The notes: a model not told the origin generated them from the sequence alone. 64,000 bases of DNA from Saprospiraceae bacterium (GCA_016710115.1 JADJLN010000019.1:1-64000); one strand, 5' to 3'. Counted from the stretch's first letter, positions 9,405-19,634 are shown. Translations and numbers: made by a program.

Positions 9405-10989
9405 TTACTCACTGATGACATCCACCTGTATCCGCTGATCCCGATTGGCCAGCTCCCAGGTTGTATAGAAGATATGCCTGCCGATCCGCGCCATGACATC
9501 AAAATCGATCTTTTCGATCGTATCTGTAGGGCGATGGTAGTCCTCATGTGAACCATTGAAAAAGAAGATCGCCGGAATCCCTTTTTCTGCAAAATTGTAA
9601 TGGTCCGACCGCTGGTAATACCGGTTCGGGTCATCCTTTGCATTGTAGGTATAGTCCAGTTCTAGATTGGAATATCGGGCATTCATCGATTCATTGATCA
9701 GATGCAATTCGGTACTCAATCGATTTGAACCGATCACATAGATATAGTCCGGATTGTCTTCATGCTTTTTGTCAATTCGGCCCACCATATCGACATTGAC
9801 ATTGACTACTGTCTGTTCGAGTGGAAAAACGGGATTCTCTACATAATACTCCGATCCCAGAAGCCCCTTTTCCTCACCGGTCACCAACATGGCCAGCACA
9901 CTCCGACGGGGACCCATACCTTTCTGTTTGGCCAGGGCAAATGCCTGTGCAATCTCCAGAACTGTACTGGTTCCCGATCCATTGTCATTTGCGCCGTTGT
10001 AGATATCCTCACCCCGTTTGCCCAGATGGTCAAAATGCGCAGTAACCACAACCAGTTCATCTTTGAGTACTGGGTCGGATCCTTCGATATAACCCAGGAC
10101 ATTCGAACCATTGATGCGTTGAACACCCAATCGGGTGGTCAGTTCAAACGGAGCCTTCAGCACCACTGGTTGGGGCTTTTTCCCCTTGTCGATCCTCTTT
10201 CTTGCAGTGATGATCTCATCGACTTGTGCCCCCATCAGATCACGCGCCATCGCCGTGGAAATGATCACCAGGGCAGGCCCTTTGGAACGCGCCTCCTGTT
10301 CGCCGAGTGAAATGGTTGGCCCGATCATGAATCGCCGCATCTGGCCGGACAAGGTTTTGAAATCCGATGCAATCATGAAAACAACCGAGGCGCCCTGTTC
10401 GCCAGCGGCCTTGACTTTTTTTCTCCAGTCCTGGCTCCAACTGCTGGGTTCCTTGCTTCCTGTAATCCGATACTTCCCGCGCTTGCTGACCGGCTCTCCT
10501 TCGTAGATGATCACTGCTTTACCCTGGATGTTCAAGCCCAGGTAATCGTTGTGTTTCGGATCGGTAATGCCATACCCGGCAAAGGTGATTTCCTGGTCAG
10601 TGAATTCCTCCCGCTCAGTCGCAAACCGCTTTGTGCAGAGGAAATCCCACATATGTTTGAACTCCTGACCCTTTACAATACAGCTGACTTCCTCCCAATC
10701 CGTCTTCGTAAAAAAGACATCCCTGGTAATATGATCCATCTTCCCTGTAACCCGGAATGCCAAAGCTGTTGAATTGTGAGGCCAGAAACTGTGCCGCCTT
10801 TTCATTGCCCTCCGTCCCGGTTTCCCGCCCCTCCAACTGATCGCTGGCCAGTACACTGAGGTACATCCGCAAATCTTGAGGCGTGATGGATTCTGCGAAA
10901 TCGGTGATTGTATAGTCTGCTCGCTGGGCAATCAGGGATCCAGTAAAAAGGACTCCTGACAATAGCAGGACAACTCTGAAAGCATTCAT
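9405..10989 (-). CDS. M28-family metallopeptidase, secreted, split by one base
   Basis: The N-terminal frame starts at ATG 10989 with a signal peptide (residues 4-21, FRVVLLLSGVLFTGSLIA) and contains LASDQLEGRETGTEGNEKAA, typical of the start of M28 zinc peptidases. After GSYYQ, near 10721-10723 (a CCC run), the frame changes and continues VFFTKTDWEE through a PA-like insert (SCIVKG to about GTQRINGSNV) into the catalytic domain. Metal and catalytic residues are present: TAHFDHLG, NGANDNGSGT, TGEEKGLLGSEYY, DMVGR and SDHYNFAEKGIP. Deleting one C restores a single protein of about 527 residues. The likely role is aminopeptidase activity in the cell envelope. It is followed upstream by rpiB in the same direction with a 12-nt gap. 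Confidence 0.85.
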
Positions 10990-11001
10990 TCTTGTCGGTG
11001 T

Positions 11002-11430
11002 TTAACAGGCAATACGGTCTGCACGACGAGCGTGGCGGCCGCCTTCAAACGGTGTATTCAGAAAAATCCTGACCATCGCACGGGCCCGGCGCAAGGACAC
11101 AAACCGCGCCGGAATAGCCAGTACGTTGGCGTTGTTGTGTGCCCTGCCCAATTGGGCGATCTCCTCGGTCCAGGCCAGTGCAGCACGAATGCCGGCATGT
11201 TTGTTTGCACTCATGGCTACGCCGTTCCCACTGCCGCAGATCACAATACCCAGTTCGGCTTTACCTGTTTCCACCAGGCGGGCTACCGCATGTGCGAAGT
11301 CCGGATAATCGACCGATTCTGGCCCATTGGTTCCCTGATCCAGAACCTGATGCCCGTCTTTGGTAAGCATGTCCCGAATGGCATCCTTGTACGCATACCC
11401 GGCATGGTCACATCCAATGGCGATGATCAT
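11002..11430 (-). CDS. rpiB: Ribose-5-phosphate isomerase B
   Basis: The 142-residue protein matches RpiB/LacAB isomerases along its length: IGCDHAGYAYKD at the N terminus (phosphate and substrate binding), GTNGPESVDYPDFA, the active-site segment GIVICGSGNGVAMSANKH with the catalytic cysteine, and HNNANVLAIPARFV. It interconverts ribose 5-phosphate and ribulose 5-phosphate in the pentose phosphate pathway. The ATG at 11430 overlaps the stop of the DUF2723 gene by four bases (ATGA), so the two are translationally coupled. Confidence 0.95.
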   Translation of the reverse strand: MIIAIGCDHAGYAYKDAIRDMLTKDGHQVLDQGTNGPESVDYPDFAHAVARLVETGKAELGIVICGSGNGVAMSANKHAGIRAALAWTEEIAQLGRAHNNANVLAIPARFVSLRRARAMVRIFLNTPFEGGRHARRADRIAC

Positions 11431-14400
11431 TGTACCTCGGGTTTTGCATAGGGCGCAAACATCCGCGTGAGCTCATCCGCAAAGGCATCATCCTTGGCTT
11501 GTTTGGCAATACTGATCAGGTCGTCTTTGGTCCGGTCGGTCATGGCAAAATCCTGCGAAAAGCTCCCTTCAAGATCCTCCATATCCAGTGAATAATAGAA
11601 CTCCAGCCAATCCAGTGTTTCCCGGGCCAGAACTTCGAGATGGGGCTTGGCCTCATCATATGCATCTGCCTGGATGAACACCATGATCATCGGCAGAATA
11701 TTGTAATCATAATGGAAATTCATGTGCGGAAACCCCTTGAAATAGGTGTTCATCAATTCAACCGCTTCGGTTTTCCGTCCCTGTTTGACAAATTCCCTGG
11801 CTGCCCGGAGGATCACATACCGTTGCGACTGGATACTGGGCTGATAGCTTTGATCGACGAAGAGGTGCTGTTGATCAAAGTTTCCCCATCGCCATTTCGT
11901 GGTCACGTTCTCCTTGAGCTTGTCGGCATCTACCCGACCACTGCCAATGATACCAAAACTGGGTTCACCCTGACTCCGGACCGGTGTGATCCGCAAGGCC
12001 AGCCCCTCAAGCGACATATAGGGTTGCAGGCCCAGCAATTTGTCCTGTTGGCAGGTGACAGCAAAATAGATCGGCCGTTCATTGATATTGGATGCGATGA
12101 TATCCATCACAGCCAGTTCATCCTTGATGATGCTGTTGCCTTCCAATTTGAACGGAAGTCGCGTGAGCAGATTCCCTGTATCGGAAGCTCCAAGGACACC
12201 ATTTGCAGCCATCTGGCTGGGATTCAGCGTGATAAACAGGTTGCGAGCCGGGACATACGAGTCCAGACTACGGCCCCCGCCAATGGGGAAGGGATGGTCT
12301 TCCGCAATAAACCGCAATGCCTCCAGTGCATCCATTTCCCGGTTTTCGGCTTGCTGCGGGATGGGCAGCTGAATCCGCTTCATTCCGCGCAAGGCGTCAT
12401 TCGGCACAGTCAGTTTGATCGGTGGGGAATCGTTGATCTTCCGGCGCAGGTTGCTGATATACCAATCCACAGCGATCAGACTGAGGTTGACCACCCGGAC
12501 ATCCCGCCGGATGCCCTCTACTTCCTGTGCATACCACAGCGGGTAGGTGTCGTTATCTCCATAGGTGAAGATGATGGAATTGGGTTCGCAGGAATTCAGG
12601 AAGTTGCTGGCATAATCGCGGGATGCTTTGTGCTCCCGGCGACCCATATCATCGAAATTCTGAAAACCCATCAGGACAGGTGCCACCAGAACAAGAGCTG
12701 CGGCCACAGCAGCAGCTGGCATTTTGGGCATTCTCACCCTGTCTCGCAGGATCTGGAACAATGCCAGAACGCCCATTCCGATCCAAATGGTGTAGGTAAA
12801 TATGGAACCTGCCAGCACATAATCCCGCTCACGGGGCTCACGGGGTGGCTGATTCGAATAGAGTATAATCCCCAAACCGGTCATCAGGAAGAGGATGAGG
12901 ATGGCATTGAATTCATGTCGGGATTTTCGGGCATGGAAGAATAGACCCAGAAGGCCAAAAATCAGGGGCAGGAAATAATACGTGTTGCGGGAAAGGTCAT
13001 TTTTGACCACCTCCGGCAACTCGGATTGATTGTGCAATCGAGCCTCGTCGATAAAGGAAATCCCACTCAGCCAGTTGCCACTGCGTGTATCCCAGGAGTA
13101 GATCCCCTGTTCTGCATTCTGTCGGCCGACAAAATTCCAGAAGAAGTAGCGCCAGTACATCCAGTTGATCTGGTAATTGACAAAAAACTTGAGGTTGTCT
13201 GCCATGGTCGGGGTGCCCTTCTTTCCGCCGAGCCACTGTCGGTACAGATCCGGACGGGGGGCATTGTAGTCACCGATCCGCGGGAAGATCATCTTGTCGG
13301 CATCCCTGAACTGGTAGCTCACCTTCTGATCCACCACTTCATACCGGTCACCTACACGGCCGTAACGGTCCTCTGTTTCCGACCCAACTACTTTGGCATC
13401 AAAATGAGGTCCGCGGACCAGGGCCCGCTCACCGTATTGCTCCCGATTGAGATACGGCACCAACCGCATGGCATCATAGGGGGCATTCATGTTGACCGGT
13501 GTATTTGCATTGGCCCGGATCACGACCATCCCCAGAATAGAATATCCGATCAGGATCATGGAAGCCGCAATGAAAATATTCTGGATCAATTGATCTTTCC
13601 TGCGGTGAGCCCAGCGAAGTCCGAGGAATAACCCACCTCCCAGCAAGAGTACCAGTGGTATGAGTCCGGTATGAAAGGGCAGGCCGAAGCTGTTGACCAT
13701 TACCAGTTCGAAGAAAGCCCACAGAGAGGGAATGCCCGGGATGACCAGGGCCAGCAGAAATCCGATAAACAGCAGCCCCCCACCTGCTGCGATCAGGGCT
13801 CCGCGCAAATTGGGTGTGGCCACTTTCTTATAGTAATACAGGACACCGAGAGCCGGGAAGGTCAGCAGACTGAGCAGGTGGACACCAACACTCAAGGCAG
13901 CGGCAAAAATGGAGAAGATCAGCCAACGGTCACTATCCTTCTGATCGGGAAGATTGTACCATTTGACCCCCGCCCAGAAGACCAGGGTGGTAAAAAATGT
14001 TGACATCGCATAGACTTCGCCTTCAACCGCAGAAAACCAGATGGAAGATGCAAATGCGGTTGACAGACCTGCGGCGATCCCCGATCCGGCCAGGGCTATC
14101 TCCTGGGCTTGATCCGGCTCATTCTCACGACCCACCAGGGCAATGCGACCCAGGATCATGGTGATCCAGCACACGAACATGGCAGAAAAAGCCGCACAGA
14201 GCCCGGACATCAAATTGACAGCAAAGGCGATATCCTCCGGATTATCCGAAAGGACTTCGGCTACCAGGGTAAACATCCGTCCGATCAACAGGAAGATCGG
14301 CGCTCCCGGCGGGTGGACTACCTGCAGCTTGTAGGCTCCGAGAATGAACTCGCCACAGTCCCACAGACTGCCGGTTCGTTCAACCGAATAGAAATAGACA

Positions 14401-14459
14401 ATAGCGGCAATGGCAAACACCAGCCAACCAGAGAGGTTATTCCAACGCTTAAAGGTCAT
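11427..14459 (-). CDS. DUF2723 multi-pass membrane protein (TMEM260-like, putative protein glycosyltransferase)
   Basis: I place the start at ATG 14459 (MTFKRWNNLSGWLVFAIAAI), giving 1010 residues; an upstream GTG-type start at 14543 adds a polar non-conserved extension. The N-terminal third has about ten membrane segments and the family hallmark SVERTGSLWDCGEFILGAYK followed by LQVVHPPGAPIFLLIGR. A second membrane cluster lies at about residues 510-620, and a soluble tail (LMNTYFKGFPHMNFHYDYN) looks helical. DUF2723 (PF11028) is shared with TMEM260-type O-mannosyltransferases, so glycosylation of exported proteins is plausible, given the many secreted proteins here. It ends in a four-base overlap with rpiB. 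Confidence 0.9.
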   Translation of the reverse strand: MTFKRWNNLSGWLVFAIAAIVYFYSVERTGSLWDCGEFILGAYKLQVVHPPGAPIFLLIGRMFTLVAEVLSDNPEDIAFAVNLMSGLCAAFSAMFVCWITMILGRIALVGRENEPDQAQEIALAGSGIAAGLSTAFASSIWFSAVEGEVYAMSTFFTTLVFWAGVKWYNLPDQKDSDRWLIFSIFAAALSVGVHLLSLLTFPALGVLYYYKKVATPNLRGALIAAGGGLLFIGFLLALVIPGIPSLWAFFELVMVNSFGLPFHTGLIPLVLLLGGGLFLGLRWAHRRKDQLIQNIFIAASMILIGYSILGMVVIRANANTPVNMNAPYDAMRLVPYLNREQYGERALVRGPHFDAKVVGSETEDRYGRVGDRYEVVDQKVSYQFRDADKMIFPRIGDYNAPRPDLYRQWLGGKKGTPTMADNLKFFVNYQINWMYWRYFFWNFVGRQNAEQGIYSWDTRSGNWLSGISFIDEARLHNQSELPEVVKNDLSRNTYYFLPLIFGLLGLFFHARKSRHEFNAILILFLMTGLGIILYSNQPPREPRERDYVLAGSIFTYTIWIGMGVLALFQILRDRVRMPKMPAAAVAAALVLVAPVLMGFQNFDDMGRREHKASRDYASNFLNSCEPNSIIFTYGDNDTYPLWYAQEVEGIRRDVRVVNLSLIAVDWYISNLRRKINDSPPIKLTVPNDALRGMKRIQLPIPQQAENREMDALEALRFIAEDHPFPIGGGRSLDSYVPARNLFITLNPSQMAANGVLGASDTGNLLTRLPFKLEGNSIIKDELAVMDIIASNINERPIYFAVTCQQDKLLGLQPYMSLEGLALRITPVRSQGEPSFGIIGSGRVDADKLKENVTTKWRWGNFDQQHLFVDQSYQPSIQSQRYVILRAAREFVKQGRKTEAVELMNTYFKGFPHMNFHYDYNILPMIMVFIQADAYDEAKPHLEVLARETLDWLEFYYSLDMEDLEGSFSQDFAMTDRTKDDLISIAKQAKDDAFADELTRMFAPYAKPEVQ

Positions 14460-14552
14460 CTTCGAGGGGGAATTTGTGATTTCACAAGGGCTGTAAAAGT
14501 ACGTAAATATCCGGTCTGGGTCACTTTCACAGTCACAGTTCAAGGTAATTGA

Positions 14553-14560
14553 TACTTTTG
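14553..14560 (+). promoter_or_regulatory. Bacteroidota-type -7 box
   Basis: TACTTTTG matches the TAnnTTTG consensus of the main Bacteroidota sigma factor and lies 16 bp before the ATG at 14577, in the 117-bp gap between divergent genes. Confidence 0.5.
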
Positions 14561-14576
14561 GACAAACGCAGGAAGT

Positions 14577-14723
14577 ATGTTCAAATTATTGATGATGATT
14601 TTGGTGGGTTATATGGCCTACCGAATGTTCTTCATGCCCAAACCACCTCTTCCGCCCAATGGAAAGCAGGATCAGCACAACATCCACAAGGGTGAATACA
14701 CAGATTATGAAGAAGTCGAGTGA
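14577..14723 (+). CDS. Small DUF4834-like membrane protein
   Basis: This is a 48-residue gene. The product has one hydrophobic helix (residues 2-19, FKLLMMILVGYMAYRMFF), a proline-rich linker (PKPPLPPNG) and an acidic end GEYTDYEEVE. The single helix with a final DYEE(V/I)E is the plan of Bacteroidota DUF4834-type proteins. Its role is unknown. It has a good -7 box upstream, and its last 17 bases overlap the start of the pseudouridine synthase gene, implying co-expression. Confidence 0.7.
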   Translation: MFKLLMMILVGYMAYRMFFMPKPPLPPNGKQDQHNIHKGEYTDYEEVE

Positions 14724-15414
14724 TGAGCAACCCGTTGAAAAGCGGCCGAGTGAATATGTTTTATTTCGTTGTAATGCCTTCTGGATCTGTATCAAACCCG
14801 CGGGAATGCCGATCGTACCGGATAAAACAGGGGATCCGTCTCTTATGGATCTGATGTCCAAGTATGCACATCACAAATTTTATGCTGTCCATCGACTGGA
14901 CCGGCCGGTCAGTGGGTTGGTCATTCTGGCCTGCAGCAAACCGGTTGCTGCCACTTTTTCAAAACTCTTTCATGCCGGAAAAGTGAGTAAGACCTATCTC
15001 GCGGTGACCGGTGTCAAACCGGATCCGGAAGAGGGTCGGCTGGAAGATACCCTGGTCACTGCAGAAAAGGTCCACAAGGCATTCATTGCTGAGGAGGGCG
15101 ATAAAAAAGGTCTCATCGCTGCATTAAGTTACACCTGGCTGGGCAGCAGTGACCGCTATCACCTGGTCCGGGTACAGACGGAAAGTGGAAGATTTCATCA
15201 GATCCGGGCACAGTTGGCAGGTGCAGGATGGCCTATCAAAGGAGATGTCAAATACGGATTTCGACGGGGCAACCGCGATCGCAGCATTCATCTCCATGCA
15301 TGGAAACTGTCATTTCCACACCCGGTCAGCGGAGAAACCTGTCATTATGTGGCCGATGTACCGGAAGGAGATCCGGTCTGGACGGCATTATCTACAAATT
15401 TACCCGCTGCCTGA
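14707..15414 (+). CDS. RluA-family RNA pseudouridine synthase
   Basis: With the start at ATG 14707 the protein has 235 residues; the upstream in-frame start at 14659 would lie inside the DUF4834-like gene. It has the family motifs: WICIKPAGMPIVPD at the N terminus, the catalytic motif HRLDRPVSGLVIL with its aspartate, SKTYLAVTG, and the C-terminal YHLVRVQTESGRFHQIRAQL and GWPIKGDVKYG. There is no S4 domain. It isomerises uridines in rRNA or tRNA; the exact target cannot be read from sequence. Its 3' end overlaps that of the convergent MFS gene by 70 bp. Confidence 0.93.
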   Translation: MKKSSDEQPVEKRPSEYVLFRCNAFWICIKPAGMPIVPDKTGDPSLMDLMSKYAHHKFYAVHRLDRPVSGLVILACSKPVAATFSKLFHAGKVSKTYLAVTGVKPDPEEGRLEDTLVTAEKVHKAFIAEEGDKKGLIAALSYTWLGSSDRYHLVRVQTESGRFHQIRAQLAGAGWPIKGDVKYGFRRGNRDRSIHLHAWKLSFPHPVSGETCHYVADVPEGDPVWTALSTNLPAA

Positions 15415-16640
15415 AAGCCTCCCGGCCCACCCATTCGACCGACCCAGTATGTACCCAGGGCCGCGACGAATGCAATGCCTCCAATCAGGAACCAGAGTGT
15501 CCGGAAACCATAGTGGTCGGCTACGTACAGACCGATAAGTGGCGCCAGAATGGTTGTAACGGCAAAACCCATCGTGTAATAGGCCATATACTGACCCCGT
15601 GTTTTACCAGTGGCCCGGCTCATGGCGTAGCTGTTGGAAAAGGGAAAATTGAGCATTTCCCCCAGGGTGAGGAGGCTCATGCAGATCACTGCGACGCCAA
15701 CCCACGTGGCGTGAAGATTCAGACTGATATAGGCCAGTCCGATAACCAGGGCACCGATACACATCAACCAGATTTTGTGGAAACGACCTTCCAGAATATA
15801 TACCAGGGTCACTTCCGACAATCCGATGGCCAGTCCGTTCAGCGCCAGCAACAACCCGATCTGGTCTTCACTCATACCCAACTGCGTCTTGCAAAAGACG
15901 GGCAGGGTATGGATGAATTGCATAAAACACAATGCCACCAGGGTCATCATGGCGAGGAAAAGGAGGAAAGGTTTGTCCTGATACGGCGGCGTATGGACTA
16001 CATCAGGTGCTTCTTCCACTGCCGGATTATTGTTGGCCTTGCGGGGAGGTAAAAAGATACGCATCACGACAGCGGCCAGGATGCAGGTCAGTCCATCTGC
16101 CAGAAAGAGGAGTGAATATCCCAAACTTGCTGCCAGAAAACCGCCAATTGCCGGACCGACCGACCATCCGAGATTGATCGCCATTCTCACCAGGGCCATC
16201 GACCGGGTGAGGTTTTCCGGTTTGCTGTAAACAGCCACGGCCACAAAATTGGCTGGTCGAAATGCGTCTGCAATAGTGCTGAGAATAAATACACCCACAC
16301 TGAGCGCCCAGAGAGACTGAAGGAACATCAGACCGACAAATACAAACCCGCTGAGGAAAAGTGACCAGAACTGAACCGGATAGAATCCGATCCTGTCGGT
16401 CAACCGCCCACCGATCCAGGCACCCAGAAGTGATCCCAAGCCGAAAGCACCCATGACCCAACCGGCCTGCTGCAGAGAAAACTGGCGATCGACCGTCAGA
16501 TACACTGTCATGAAGGGGATGACCATGGTCCCGCTTCGGTTGATAAAGGTCACCAATGCCAGTAGCCATACGTTTGCAGACAATCCGCGAAATGCATTAT
16601 AAAAGACCCGGAGAGGTGTACGCTGGAGGAGACCAAACAT
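15345..16640 (-). CDS. MFS transporter (DHA1-like efflux type)
   Basis: The 431-residue protein has about 12 hydrophobic segments in two halves joined by a cytoplasmic loop near residues 195-220. Between helices 2 and 3 it carries the MFS signature as GAWIGGRLTDRIGFYPV. The first helix is preceded by FYNAFRGLSANVW. Family members export small molecules with proton exchange; the substrate is unknown. The last about 23 residues are encoded antisense to the end of the pseudouridine synthase gene, so the natural C terminus could be shorter if the stop is displaced by an indel. Confidence 0.9.
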   Translation of the reverse strand: MFGLLQRTPLRVFYNAFRGLSANVWLLALVTFINRSGTMVIPFMTVYLTVDRQFSLQQAGWVMGAFGLGSLLGAWIGGRLTDRIGFYPVQFWSLFLSGFVFVGLMFLQSLWALSVGVFILSTIADAFRPANFVAVAVYSKPENLTRSMALVRMAINLGWSVGPAIGGFLAASLGYSLLFLADGLTCILAAVVMRIFLPPRKANNNPAVEEAPDVVHTPPYQDKPFLLFLAMMTLVALCFMQFIHTLPVFCKTQLGMSEDQIGLLLALNGLAIGLSEVTLVYILEGRFHKIWLMCIGALVIGLAYISLNLHATWVGVAVICMSLLTLGEMLNFPFSNSYAMSRATGKTRGQYMAYYTMGFAVTTILAPLIGLYVADHYGFRTLWFLIGGIAFVAALGTYWVGRMGGPGGFQAAGKFVDNAVQTGSPSGTSAT

Positions 16641-16713
16641 GGACGGTAAAGGTAGCCGTTTGGGAATGATGTGGGAGCCTTCTTTCCTTATCCTTTCCCG
16701 AGCGATCGGGGTA

Positions 16714-16816
16714 GTTCCTGGTTCCTGATTCCTGATTCCTGGTTCCTGGTTCCTGATTCCTGATTCCTGGTTCCTGGTTCCTGGTTCCTGATTCCTGATT
16801 CCTGGTTCCTGGTTCC
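16714..16816. repeat. Tandem heptamer array, (G/A)TTCCTG
   Basis: Fourteen uninterrupted 7-bp units plus a partial one. Units are either GTTCCTG or ATTCCTG, mostly in alternating pairs (G,G,A,A,G,G,A,A,G,G,G,A,A,G). Total length is not tied to a coding frame. It starts about 74 bp upstream of the MFS start codon. Confidence 0.95.
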
Positions 16817-17246
16817 AAGTTCCTAAGATCCAGGTTGTTTTGGGGAAAGGAAGGTGGAATTCAGGTTGGCGTGTTCAACCTTCAAGGCGACCCCGAGTAC
16901 TCGGGGGGCCTGCCTGTTCAAGGTTCAACGTTTAATTATCCAAACGAATATGCAACCCGTTGGTTCGAGTGTCTCACGCTAACCGGTTATTGCGCGGTGT
17001 CTCAACGCAACCAGGAAGTTGATTTTTCATGTTTTGAGTTTTCTTAACCCAAAGGCAACCTTTACTTACCGGTGGGTGAATTTAACCTCATACCCAACCC
17101 CTGGCTGTCGGCAGACAGGCTTCTCCTTTCCAAGGAAAAGGGAGCTGAGTACATTAGTGGCTGCGCCACTCGGGAGAGGTAATGGGTAAATCGTATTGGC
17201 ATGACCTATCCTTCATTGGCAAATTTTACCTTACAAAGAAAGATAG

Positions 17247-17420
17247 GACCCCGGAGGGGTCAAACTTGATTAGCCCGGGGTATAAAGCAGGCATAACACT
17301 TGTTTTGGCGGCATGCCTAACCTCGCTCCTTTGGACCATTGTTTTGCAATGAGTTTAATGGTGAAAACGTAAGACCCCGGAGGGGTCAAACTTGATTAGC
17401 CCCGGGTTTTAACCCGGGGT
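17247..17420. repeat. Two copies of a GACCCCGGAGGGGTC intergenic repeat
   Basis: Copies at 17247-17280 and 17373-17420 share GACCCCGGAGGGGTCAAAC followed by TTGATTAGCCC. The 15-bp GACCCCGGAGGGGTC is itself an inverted repeat. The second copy continues into a hairpin, CCCCGGGTTTTAACCCGGGG. Similar hairpin-bearing repeats are common between genes in Bacteroidota. Confidence 0.8.
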
Positions 17421-17440
17421 AACAGATCAACACAAATCTG

Positions 17441-17479
17441 TTTTGTCATCATTTTTGCCCTGCAAAAATGATGACAAAA
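17441..17479. repeat. Perfect 18-bp inverted repeat
   Basis: TTTTGTCATCATTTTTGC (17441-17458) pairs exactly with GCAAAAATGATGACAAAA (17462-17479) around a CCT loop. It is not followed by a T run and is not next to a gene end. Confidence 0.9.
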
Positions 17480-17554
17480 CAACCCCAGGACGACGAGATG
17501 GTTTTCACCAGAATGCCAATCAATAAGAATCAAAATCTCCTGACCACCTCAACT

Positions 17555-17592
17555 AAAAAAGGGCCACCTCGAATCATCGAAGCGGCCCTTTG
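17555..17592 (-). terminator. Rho-independent terminator of the Omp28-like gene
   Basis: A stem AAAGGGCC with GGCCCTTT, extended inward by TCGA/TCGA, ends on the minus strand in a T run (17555-17560) just past the stop codon at 17614. Confidence 0.8.
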
Positions 17593-17613
17593 ACTTATAG
17601 TCGTGATTGTTTC

Positions 17614-19634
17614 TTAATTTTGAACAACCAGTTTACGTGTGACAACGCCATCCCCTATGGCAATTTGCAAAGAATACACTCCATTACTGAGTGTATTTGT
17701 TTGTAATGGCAGCCACTGCTGACCGCTCATTGTACCATAAGATTGAGTAGCCACCATACGGCCCATCACATCATATACCTGAACCTGCACATTCTGAGCA
17801 TCTGCCAATTGCAGCGCAAGCGTAACCTGATCACCTGCAGGGTTTGGATAGACATCCAGGGACTCCAGGGCGATCGGATCTTCATTCGAAGAAGCCAGTC
17901 CATTGGCGATGGCCTCATCAAAAGTGAAGGTATTGGCATTGTTGATATTGCCATTCGGCATGATCAGCATGCTAATGATCCGCATATTCTCCGTTTTCAT
18001 GCCTGCCGGCACATTCCAGGTGAACTTGGCAATATGTGTCTCACCTGCAGCTACAGGAGTTGGTACACTACCGGCAAGGCCAGCCCAACCGGCTGTGATC
18101 GCCCGTGCGACATGGTCATACACCATTTGTGATGCCGGCACAACACTGGGCAGGAGTTCATATCCACCCATCTCTCCATTTGCACCTCCGGAATAATAAT
18201 TGGACTGATTGTAAGCCGCAGTCGTTCCGGTGACACCATCTTCCGTGACCACCATATTCAATCTCCAGTTGCCGGAGACAGCACCCGTAAATTCGGCACT
18301 GACGGTCATAGTCAACAATCCACTGATCGGATCATACTCTGCACCATTGAGCAGCTTGGCTTTGGCCGCAATCACAACTCTCGAGAAAAGGCTGTTTTCC
18401 AGGGCCGCCGGATTAATAACGGAGGCGCGGTCAATAATCGCACCGGGATAACCGGTGAATCCGGGGAATGCGCCAATACCGGCATCATAATCACTGACGA
18501 CCATGGGGTCGCCATTGTGAACAGCGATCGGCACAAAGTATTCCGGATAATCATGCGACATGGAATCCATGAATACGGCACCACGAGGGCACCATCCACA
18601 CCAGGTACCGGTACCTTCCTCGGCAACTACTTTGCGATCCGGTGCCGGAACGATGCCGGTGACAGTCGCATTCCGGACATCATTTTTATCATTTTCATCG
18701 ACATCACCGTTGATATTGGACAACGTGACCGTCACATTCGTAGCCCCTTCCTTCGCCTGCAATTTGGTCGAGTGGGTAAAGGTGTGCGATTCCAGACTGT
18801 TGAGATTCAATCCCGTCAGATTGTCGGTATACTGGTTTGTTCCATCATCCAGGTCACATCGACATCCGTGATCGGCGTGATCCCCAGGTTTTTCAGGGTC
18901 AGTTTCAACCCCTGTGAGGCGCCTGCAATGGATGTATTCTTGGTTGTCAGAGAGAACAAAGACAGATCCTTGGTGGGCTGAACAAAGGGCTCATAGTCGA
19001 AGTAGACGTCATCGATATAGAACAATGACTGTCCTGCCGCATTCAACGGGAAGATGTCAATGGAGGCAATACTGTTATTCGGGTTGGAATAACTACCAAT
19101 GGATGTCCCATCGACGATGACCTCCCAAACGTTGTTGGTCAGATCGATCTGAAAAACGAGATCGATCCAGGTTTCCGCTGTGTAGGATGTCGATGCCTGC
19201 ACGGTTCCTCCGGTTTCTACACGCATCGTACCATCCTGAGTAAAGAAGACATCAGACGCCCAGATCTGGCCAATTGTGGCCGTAGCCTGGAAGTTGAAAT
19301 ACGCCCCTTTTCCGGCTCCGACCCAAATCTTCATGCCGTAAGTAAAGGTGCCATCTGTGTATTTCTGTCCAAAAGGAAGGACCAAATCGGTTGGGCCACC
19401 TGTAGTCACCGTACTGACCAGTTTGATGGATTTGGTGCCACTGTAGGCTTGTTCTGTGGAAACTTTGGCATCTTCGGTGGTGCCGGGTTTATTGCTCCAG
19501 GTAGTCCAGACTGTGGAGGACTGTGCCACCCAGGCACCGTCTGTGTAGGATTCAATATCATCCGAAAAATCCTGGGCGAACAAGGCCCCGGACAATACGG
19601 TGAGTACTGCAAATAAAAGTATACGTGTCTTCAT
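17614..19634 (-). CDS. Secreted Omp28-like protein with thioredoxin motif and T9SS domain, one-base frameshift
   Basis: Two frames (19634-18816 and about 18840-17614) form one protein of about 672 residues; one G is missing in the TGG run near 18833 (restored reading VTWDDGTNQYTDNLTG). Order: signal peptide (residues 3-20), a beta-rich carbohydrate-binding-like domain (about 22-205), a CARDB-like segment (LKLTLKNLGITPITDVDVTW), an Omp28-like thioredoxin fold with EEGTGTWCGWCPRG, and a C-terminal T9SS sorting domain beginning VYPNPAGDQVTLALQ and ending VVTRKLVVQN. The CGWC pair suggests disulfide chemistry or a structural remnant at the surface. It stands alone with its own promoter box and terminator. 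Confidence 0.85.

Larger units (their letters stand above)
16641..17554. other. Repeat-rich intergenic region
   Basis: No gene is supported. It holds the heptamer array (16714-16816), a CCCCGAGTACTCGGGG palindrome at about 16892-16907, two copies of a GACCCCGGAGGGGTC repeat and an 18-bp hairpin, each listed separately. Confidence 0.7.

Noticed and set aside
11640..12944. 434-codon plus-strand frame opposite the DUF2723 gene
   Set aside because: It is an antisense shadow: the minus-strand protein has clear family motifs and membrane topology, while this frame reads as low-quality, H/Q/D-rich sequence.
16714..16818. Minus-strand frame of repeating EPGTRNQ residues
   Set aside because: Translation of the heptamer array (21 bp = 7 codons); no gene features around it.
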